Positions 7,058 through 8,119 of a stretch of DNA of 8,119 nucleotides are shown one piece after another. The notes under the pieces are model-generated. The model saw only the letters and a program-made list of their open reading frames with translations, did no database searches and was not told where the DNA came from. The stretch lies in contig JARYMD010000199.1 of NCBI GenBank assembly GCA_029907285.1, positions 1 through 8,119 of the forward strand, written 5' to 3'. The DNA comes from Verrucomicrobiota bacterium (GTDB lineage Bacteria; Verrucomicrobiota; Verrucomicrobiia; Limisphaerales; J093). Every line of letters starts with the position of its first letter. Position 1 is the first letter of the stretch. A program made the position numbers and the translations under genes.

Positions 7058-7147
7058 TTTTTCCTTTCTTTTCGCTTACTGCCTTCCGCCCCGAGTGCCC
7101 CTCGCACCCGGAAACCACACTAAATGCGGACGCACGTAATCTAACAC
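7058..7147 (-). promoter_or_regulatory. 5' leader of the second PEP-CTERM gene, with ribosome binding site and small hairpin
   Basis: From the predicted transcription start near 7147 to the ATG the leader is about 90 bases. The purine-rich GAAAGGA (7062-7068, read on -) lies 4 bases from the ATG and acts as the likely ribosome binding site. A short imperfect hairpin at 7091-7111 (CCG/CGG and GTGC/GCAC around CCCTC) lies upstream of it. No riboswitch family is recognised. Confidence 0.45.
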
Positions 7148-7153
7148 GCGCGA

Positions 7154-7203
7154 TTTGTACCAGTTGGACGGCATGGTGTCAAGAGCTTTTTTGGACTTTT
7201 TTT
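7154..7203 (-). promoter_or_regulatory. Strong-looking promoter with UP-like element and extended -10
   Basis: On the - strand the order is A7 (7197-7203), GTCC, A6 (7187-7192), GCTC, TTGACA (7177-7182, perfect -35), 17-base spacer ending TGG, then TACAAA (7154-7159, 4 of 6). The TG before the last spacer base makes an extended -10. With transcription starting near 7147, the A-tracts fall at about -40 to -45 and -50 to -56, matching the proximal and distal UP-element subsites known from E. coli. Prediction by eye, but all parts are in register. Confidence 0.7.
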
Positions 7204-7353
7204 GTGCCTTTGAATGCACCTGAACACCCCGGGGCAAGGCCCGGAATCAGGATGCCGCGCAATTGCAGAACATCGAAACCATGGCCGCCAATTTGCTTGT
7301 GGTTCTTGAACAATCTCGTACATTCAACAGAGCATCCAGCCACAAGCAAACAA

Positions 7354-8013
7354 ATGAAAACAGACGAGTTTACCACGCGGATGTCAGAGTTTGGGGTCGT
7401 GCCTGTCATCGCAATCGACCGTGTCGAAGCAGCGCTCCCACTGGCAGACGCGCTCATTGCCGGGGGATTGCCCGTGGCAGAAATCACATTCCGGACCGCA
7501 TCCGCGGCCGGTGTCATTGCTGCATTAACGCGGGAGCGGCCGGGTCTGCTCGTAGGCGCCGGGACAGTGCTGACAAGAGACAATCTGAACGAGGCGACAA
7601 AAGCAGGCGCACGCTTTTGTGTTGCCCCGGGTTTGAACGCGGAGATGGTGAAACTTGCGCAGGACGTCGGCATTCCTTTCGTGCCTGGCGTTGCAACTCC
7701 GACAGAGATCGAGGAGGCATTGGCGCTCGGGTGCAAGATTCTGAAGTTCTTCCCCGCCGAAGCAATGGGCGGGATCAAAATGCTGGATGCCATCTATGCG
7801 CCTTACCAACATACGGGAGTGCGATTCGTTCCGACGGGCGGGGTGACACAGGCCAACCTTGAGGCCTATCTGAGATGCAAGGCTGTTGCTGCCGTTGGCG
7901 GAACATGGATCGCCAAAAGGGAGGACATCGCTTCCGCCGCGTGGGAGGTAATCAAGATGCGCTGCGCCGCAGCGCGTGAAGTCGTTACAATGGTGCGCGA
8001 TTCAGCCGGGTGA
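7354..8013 (+). CDS. eda: KDPG/KHG aldolase (2-dehydro-3-deoxy-phosphogluconate aldolase)
   Basis: This is a class I aldolase of 219 residues (E. coli Eda has 213). It cleaves 2-keto-3-deoxy-6-phosphogluconate to pyruvate and glyceraldehyde-3-phosphate, and in many members 4-hydroxy-2-oxoglutarate. It is a cytoplasmic enzyme of the Entner-Doudoroff and sugar-acid pathways. Motifs visible: VVPVIAI near the start, AEITFRT with catalytic Glu43, GAGTVL (68-73), PGL (92-94), ILKFFPAE with the Schiff-base Lys131, the phosphate-binding TGGV (161-164) and VGGTW (181-185). These match Glu45 and Lys133 of E. coli with a two-residue offset. I chose the ATG at 7354 because homology begins just after it. 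The frame stays open upstream to a GTG at 7204, but those 50 residues do not resemble the family. No Shine-Dalgarno is visible. No edd, kdgK or sugar-acid gene adjoins it in the window, so its pathway partner is unknown. Confidence 0.96.
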   Translation: MKTDEFTTRMSEFGVVPVIAIDRVEAALPLADALIAGGLPVAEITFRTASAAGVIAALTRERPGLLVGAGTVLTRDNLNEATKAGARFCVAPGLNAEMVKLAQDVGIPFVPGVATPTEIEEALALGCKILKFFPAEAMGGIKMLDAIYAPYQHTGVRFVPTGGVTQANLEAYLRCKAVAAVGGTWIAKREDIASAAWEVIKMRCAAAREVVTMVRDSAG

Positions 8014-8119
8014 CTTAGCCCGCGCATTTCGCAGCCCGGCGCAGCCGGAACCAAAGTTGCCTGGCGGGCAGTGACCCGGCGCCTGCGCCCGTTAATGAAC
8101 GCTGCGTTGTTTAACGTTG
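8014..8119 (+). other. Trailing non-coding stretch, possible start of a next gene
   Basis: No terminator with a T-tract follows the aldolase stop. An ATG at 8095 opens a frame (MNAALFNV) that runs to the edge, too short to judge. CGTTAA (8090-8095) and TTAACG (8112-8117) form a 6-bp inverted repeat across it, which may argue against coding. Confidence 0.2.

Overview
The window most likely comes from a Verrucomicrobiota genome, probably the Limisphaerales/Pedosphaera side of the phylum. This is inferred from protein style and not from any marker gene. The pointers are a giant secreted-type protein built from lamin-tail domains (LTD) and Ig/cadherin-like repeats, two small PEP-CTERM proteins (one ending in the PEP-H-E-Y-A form), and GC-rich hairpin repeats in the intergenic DNA.

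Layout. (1) Positions 3-4331, + strand: the 3' part of a very large gene that is already open at the left edge. It encodes five LTD domains, four tandem Ig-like domains, one beta-sandwich (galactose-binding-like) domain and a C-terminal verrucomicrobial module. (2) Positions 4332-4887: non-coding DNA rich in repeats, with a hairpin cluster at 4409-4451 and two direct copies of a 101-bp element at 4595-4695 and 4744-4844. (3) Positions 4888-5688, - strand: a PEP-CTERM protein with a possible nearly leaderless promoter. (4) Positions 5689-6267: about 580 bases with no gene I can support, holding a hairpin and a 36-bp imperfect palindrome. (5) Positions 6341-7057, - strand: a second PEP-CTERM protein with a clear intrinsic terminator, a Shine-Dalgarno and a well-formed promoter that has an UP-like A-tract element. 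(6) Positions 7354-8013, + strand: a KDPG/KHG aldolase (eda), divergent from the previous gene. (7) The last 106 bases are non-coding, or hold the very start of another gene.

Three of the four genes make exported products: the LTD giant (probably surface or secreted) and the two PEP-CTERM proteins, which in known systems are delivered and processed by an exosortase. No exosortase, glycosyltransferase or regulator is visible here, so the two PEP-CTERM genes look like scattered single substrates. The aldolase is a housekeeping or sugar-acid catabolic enzyme with no visible partner.

I do not see a convincing new multi-gene system. The points most worth following are the repeat family in 4409-4844 (a conserved hairpin whose loop stays GNRA-type in both copies), the 12-mer palindrome shared by that repeat and the 5944-5979 palindrome, and the unusually complete promoter in front of the second PEP-CTERM gene.
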